64,000 nt of DNA from Mycolicibacterium rufum (lineage in GTDB: Bacteria > Actinomycetota > Actinomycetes > Mycobacteriales > Mycobacteriaceae). Each line of letters begins with the position of its first letter. Position 1 is the stretch's first letter. The DNA lies in assembly GCF_022374875.2 (NCBI RefSeq), contig NZ_CP092427.2:124001-188000 (forward strand), written 5' to 3'. A model generated the notes under the pieces. That model saw only the letters and a list, made by a program, of their open reading frames with translations. It was not told the DNA's origin and did no database searches. Both the position numbers and the translations under genes were made by a program. Of the stretch, positions 61,285 to 64,000 are shown piece after piece.

Positions 61285-61316
61285 GAGGCGGCCTCGGATT
61301 GCTCCGAAACCGCCTC
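61285..61316 (-). terminator. hairpin downstream of tRNA-Pro
   Basis: GAGGCGG and CCGCCTC pair, with an inner TCGGA/TCCGA stem, right after the tRNA 3' end on the minus strand. It could be the tRNA terminator. No T-run follows. Confidence 0.45.
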
Positions 61317-61324
61317 TAACCTGC

Positions 61325-61399
<75 letters not shown>

Positions 61400-61499
61400 C
61401 GTTGCCTCCGGGATCGCCGGTAGGCGGTCGAAACTCTACATCAGCGCCCGGCCGAGATCCCAACCGCCCGGACCTGTCGGCGTCGACGCCTACCGTGGA

Positions 61500-62984
61500 G
61501 TGATGACTGACGACACCCCGCTGTGGCTGTTCGCCGATCAGCTCGGTCCCGCCGTCTACGGCGGCGAGCACGCCCACCGCGAGGTGCTCCTCGTCGAGGC
61601 CACCTCGGCGCTGGCCAAGCGCCGCTACCACCGGCAGAAGCTGCACCTCGTGCTCTCGGCGCTGCGCCACGCCGACCGCGATCTGGGTGAGCGCGCGACG
61701 CTGATCAAAGCCGACACCTACACCGACGCGCTGCAGGGGTTCAAGCGTCCGGTACTCGTCCACCAGCCCACGTCGCACGCCGCCGAACGGTTCGTCAACC
61801 GGCTCCGTGAACGGGGTCTGGTCGAAGAGGTCCTGCCGACCCCGACGTTCGCGTTGCCGCGCAAGGACTTCGAGGAATGGGCCGGCCAACGCACCCGCTT
61901 CCGCATGGAGGACTTCTACCGCGACCAGCGTCGCCGCTTCGACGTGCTGATGAACGGCGCCGATCCCGTCGGCAACCGGTGGAATTACGACGAGGACAAC
62001 CGGGAGTCCCCGCCCAAGAAGCAGGATCGCCTCGAGGTGCCCGCCCCGTACAAACCGCGCGAGGACGACATCGACGAGCAGGTCCGCCACGACCTCGACC
62101 GGATGGAGCTGGACACCGTCGGCGCCGACGGGCCGCGCCTGTTCGCGGTCACGCCGGCCGAGGCCAAGCGGGCGCTGGCCCGGTTCATCGAGCACCGGCT
62201 GCCGCTGTTCGGTCGCTACGAGGACGCCATGATGGGCGGCGACTGGGCGATGTCGCACTCGCTGCTGTCAGTGCCTCTCAATCTCGGGGTGCTCCATCCC
62301 CTCGACGCCGTCGAAGCCGCGGAGCGGGCCTACCGCGACGACAAGGCCCCGCTGGCCGCGGTCGAGGGATTCATCCGGCAGATCCTCGGCTGGCGCGAGT
62401 ACATGTGGCACCTGTACTGGCACTTCGGTCCCGATTACACCGACAAGAACGAGTTGAAGGCCCGCACCCCGCTGCCGCAGTGGTGGGCCGATCTCGACGC
62501 CGACAACGTCACCGCGCAGTGCCTGCACCACGCTCTCAAAGGGGTCCGCGACCGCGGCTGGACTCACCACATCCAGCGGCTGATGATCCTGGGCAGCCAC
62601 GCCCTGCAGCGCGGATACCGTCCCGACGAGCTCACCGAGTGGTTCGCCACCACCTACGTCGACGGCTTCCGGTGGGTGATGCCGACCAACGTCGTCGGCA
62701 TGAGCCAGCACGCGGACGGCGGCCTGTTGGCCACGAAGCCGTACACCTCCGGCGGGGCGTACATCAACAAGATGAGCGACCACTGCGGGACGTGCGCCTA
62801 CGACCCGAAGAAGCGCCTCGGCGAGGACGCGTGCCCGTTCACCGCCGGCTACTGGGCCTTCACGCACCGCCATCAGGATCTGCTGGCCAAGAACATGCGC
62901 ACCCGGCGCGCGGTGTCGTCGATGGAACGCCTCGGCGACCTCGAGGCCGTCCTCGAGCAGGAGTCAGCGCGCGACCGGTTCTGA
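61500..62984 (+). CDS. FeS-type cryptochrome/photolyase-related protein (PhrB/CryB-like)
   Basis: A 494-residue protein starting MMTDDTPLWLFADQLGPAVY, typical of deoxyribodipyrimidine photolyase-related proteins. The last third holds MSHSLLSVPLNLGVLHPLDA and TTYVDGFRWVMPTNVVGMSQ, and the Fe-S cluster Cys set: one in NVTAQCLHHALKG, then CGTCAYDPKKRLGEDACPF (C-x2-C-x12-C), matching the four Cys of bacterial (6-4) photolyase PhrB. It should bind FAD and the Fe-S cluster and repair (6-4) photoproducts with blue light, or act as a photoreceptor. The 3' end overlaps the TauE/SafE gene by 21 bases. Confidence 0.93.
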   Translation: MMTDDTPLWLFADQLGPAVYGGEHAHREVLLVEATSALAKRRYHRQKLHLVLSALRHADRDLGERATLIKADTYTDALQGFKRPVLVHQPTSHAAERFVNRLRERGLVEEVLPTPTFALPRKDFEEWAGQRTRFRMEDFYRDQRRRFDVLMNGADPVGNRWNYDEDNRESPPKKQDRLEVPAPYKPREDDIDEQVRHDLDRMELDTVGADGPRLFAVTPAEAKRALARFIEHRLPLFGRYEDAMMGGDWAMSHSLLSVPLNLGVLHPLDAVEAAERAYRDDKAPLAAVEGFIRQILGWREYMWHLYWHFGPDYTDKNELKARTPLPQWWADLDADNVTAQCLHHALKGVRDRGWTHHIQRLMILGSHALQRGYRPDELTEWFATTYVDGFRWVMPTNVVGMSQHADGGLLATKPYTSGGAYINKMSDHCGTCAYDPKKRLGEDACPFTAGYWAFTHRHQDLLAKNMRTRRAVSSMERLGDLEAVLEQESARDRF

Positions 62985-63875
62985 ACTGACGTCCGCGCTG
63001 ACCGGCGCGGTTCTCGGCGCCCGCGACACCCGCCACGCGTAGAACACCAGCGACGCCCAGGCCACCACGATCAGCGTGTAGATGGCGGTCGACCACGGCC
63101 ACCGGATGTCGAAGAAGTGCACCAGTTTCTGGCTGTTGGTCAGCACGATGACCCCGCCGACCGCGGTGCCCAGCAGCGCGGGGCTGATGCGGCTGACCAG
63201 CCAGGCGGCCAGCGGCGCGGCGAGCACGCCGCCCACCATCAGCCCGACCACCACCGGCCAGTTCTCCAGGAACTCGTGGCCGAGCCCGATCAGGAAGCCC
63301 ACCGACGCCGAGGCCGACACCAGGAACTCCGACGCGCTCACCGACCCGATCACGGTCCGCGGCGCGGTCTTGCCCTGCGACAGCAGGGTGCTGGTGGTCA
63401 CCGGTCCCCATCCGCCGCCGCCGGAGGCATCGATGAAGCCGCCGAAAAGACCCAGCGGCGCAAGGAATTTCACGCCGTGTCGGGTGCCTCTACCACCGAT
63501 CGCGATGGGAGTGCGCAGCGAGAAGCGCAGTAGCACGTAGATGCCGATCGCGACCAGGATCGCCGCCATCAGCGGCGCCGCGTGCTCGGTGGACAGCGAC
63601 GACAGCACCGTCGCTCCGAGGAACGCCCCGACCGCGCCGGGGACCCCGAGTTTGGCGACCAGCGGCCAGTCGATGTTCTTGAATCGCCAATGCGACAGCC
63701 CGGAGGCGAGCGTGGTGCCGACTTCGGCGAGGTGCACGGCCGCGCTGGCTTGCGCGGCTCCGACGCTGGAGAGCACCAGCAGGGTGGTGGCGGTGACGCC
63801 GAACGCCATGCCCAGTGCGCCGTCGACCAGTTGGGCGCCGACACCCACGAGCGTGAAGATCAGAAGCGAACGCAT
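62964..63875 (-). CDS. TauE/SafE-family sulfite/anion exporter
   Basis: The 303-residue protein has about eight hydrophobic helices and the TauE/SafE repeats: FTLVGVGAQLVDGALGMAFG and the second half KFLAPLGLFGGFIDASGGGG, followed by WGPVTTSTLLSQGKTAPRTV. The family moves sulfite, sulfoacetate or other organosulfur anions, mostly outward. It probably starts at ATG 63875. A short frame with two adjacent Cys codons lies about 54 bases upstream, a possible leader peptide sensing cysteine supply. The C-terminal end overlaps the photolyase gene convergently. Confidence 0.9.
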   Translation of the reverse strand: MRSLLIFTLVGVGAQLVDGALGMAFGVTATTLLVLSSVGAAQASAAVHLAEVGTTLASGLSHWRFKNIDWPLVAKLGVPGAVGAFLGATVLSSLSTEHAAPLMAAILVAIGIYVLLRFSLRTPIAIGGRGTRHGVKFLAPLGLFGGFIDASGGGGWGPVTTSTLLSQGKTAPRTVIGSVSASEFLVSASASVGFLIGLGHEFLENWPVVVGLMVGGVLAAPLAAWLVSRISPALLGTAVGGVIVLTNSQKLVHFFDIRWPWSTAIYTLIVVAWASLVFYAWRVSRAPRTAPVSADVSSEPVAR

Positions 63876-63928
63876 GGTGGCCTTCTCGGAAGGTGGTCAC
63901 CGACGGTGACCGAACGGATGGGTGCGCG

Positions 63929-63967
63929 TCAGGGACGCGGACAACACCATTCGTCGAAGGCGATCAC
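63929..63967 (-). CDS. possible Cys-Cys leader peptide or 3' end of a longer gene
   Basis: A minus-strand frame starting at GTG 63967 encodes VIAFDEWCCPRP and stops at 63931-63929, 53 bases before the TauE/SafE start. Mycobacteria use short polycysteine ORFs as cysteine-responsive attenuators upstream of sulfur genes, which fits the family of the next gene. The frame is also open to the right edge (EPFWPSRR...), so it could equally be the end of another gene. No -10 box at leaderless spacing is seen. Confidence 0.35.
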   Translation of the reverse strand: MIAFDEWCCPRP

Positions 63968-64000
63968 TCGGCGCGACGGCCAGAAGGGTTCCAGAGCGGA

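Overview
The window looks like chromosomal DNA of a fast-growing, high-GC mycobacterium (Mycolicibacterium type). The evidence is gene content: an MmpS/MmpL pair, DUF732 and DUF222/HNH proteins, a furA-katG pair, a monomeric isocitrate dehydrogenase, PknH-sensor-like and LmeA-like proteins, an Rv2629-type protein and UdgX. Coding density is very high, with many 1-10 nt overlaps and GTG starts. Species cannot be fixed from the sequence alone.

Layout. 1-9.7 kb: the end of a ferredoxin reductase, two SnoaL-like proteins, a NUDIX hydrolase, an LmeA-like protein, an SGNH hydrolase, then an MmpS-MmpL-DUF732-methyltransferase run. 9.8-17.3 kb: DUF222/HNH protein, acyl-CoA dehydrogenase-like flavoprotein, an actin-like-N-terminus/Ala-Pro-tail protein beside a secreted VldE/M15-like hydrolase, a PknH-sensor lipoprotein and Tex. 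17.3-22.8 kb: a stress and signalling block (SigF-like sigma factor, UdgX, Rv2629/Balon-like hibernation factor, CheR-PAS protein, PhoU).

22.8-37.2 kb: a sugar-nucleotide and glycosyltransferase cluster. Nine overlapping or closely spaced minus-strand genes (32878 down to 22757) encode a UDP-glucuronate decarboxylase-like epimerase, a NodU-type carbamoyltransferase, a GT2-GmhB fusion, two GT9 heptosyltransferase-like enzymes, GmhA, HldE, an SDR and a UDP-glucose dehydrogenase. Together they predict ADP-D,D-heptose and UDP-xylose supply plus transfer and O-carbamoylation, so an undescribed heptose-containing glycan is plausible. A divergent GT2 gene shares a CATG start with the epimerase gene, and three more GT4-like genes follow.

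37.4-53.3 kb: a CheB-like / STAS-ATPase pair, katG-furA, an SDR, acyltransferase 3, a paralogue of the actin-like/Ala-Pro protein, icd, a cupin, an amino-acid permease, a second VldE-like hydrolase, a secreted phosphodiesterase and an EamA transporter. 53.4-54.6 kb: a complete IS481-family element with 20-bp perfect inverted repeats and a 6-bp GCTAGG target duplication. 54.6-59.2 kb: a PAS-GGDEF diguanylate cyclase, a 48-codon coupled small ORF, an MgtC/DUF4010 protein, a DUF4239 protein and a small exported protein.

59.2-61.4 kb: a 2.1-kb island bounded by a tRNA-Pro(GGG) gene and a 44-bp copy of that tRNA's 3' part. It holds an integrase remnant, putative arm-type repeats and two coupled unknown genes, one HEPN-like and one with six 51-bp tandem repeats. 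The last part holds a FeS-type photolyase-related protein and a TauE/SafE permease, preceded by a short frame with a Cys-Cys pair at the right edge.
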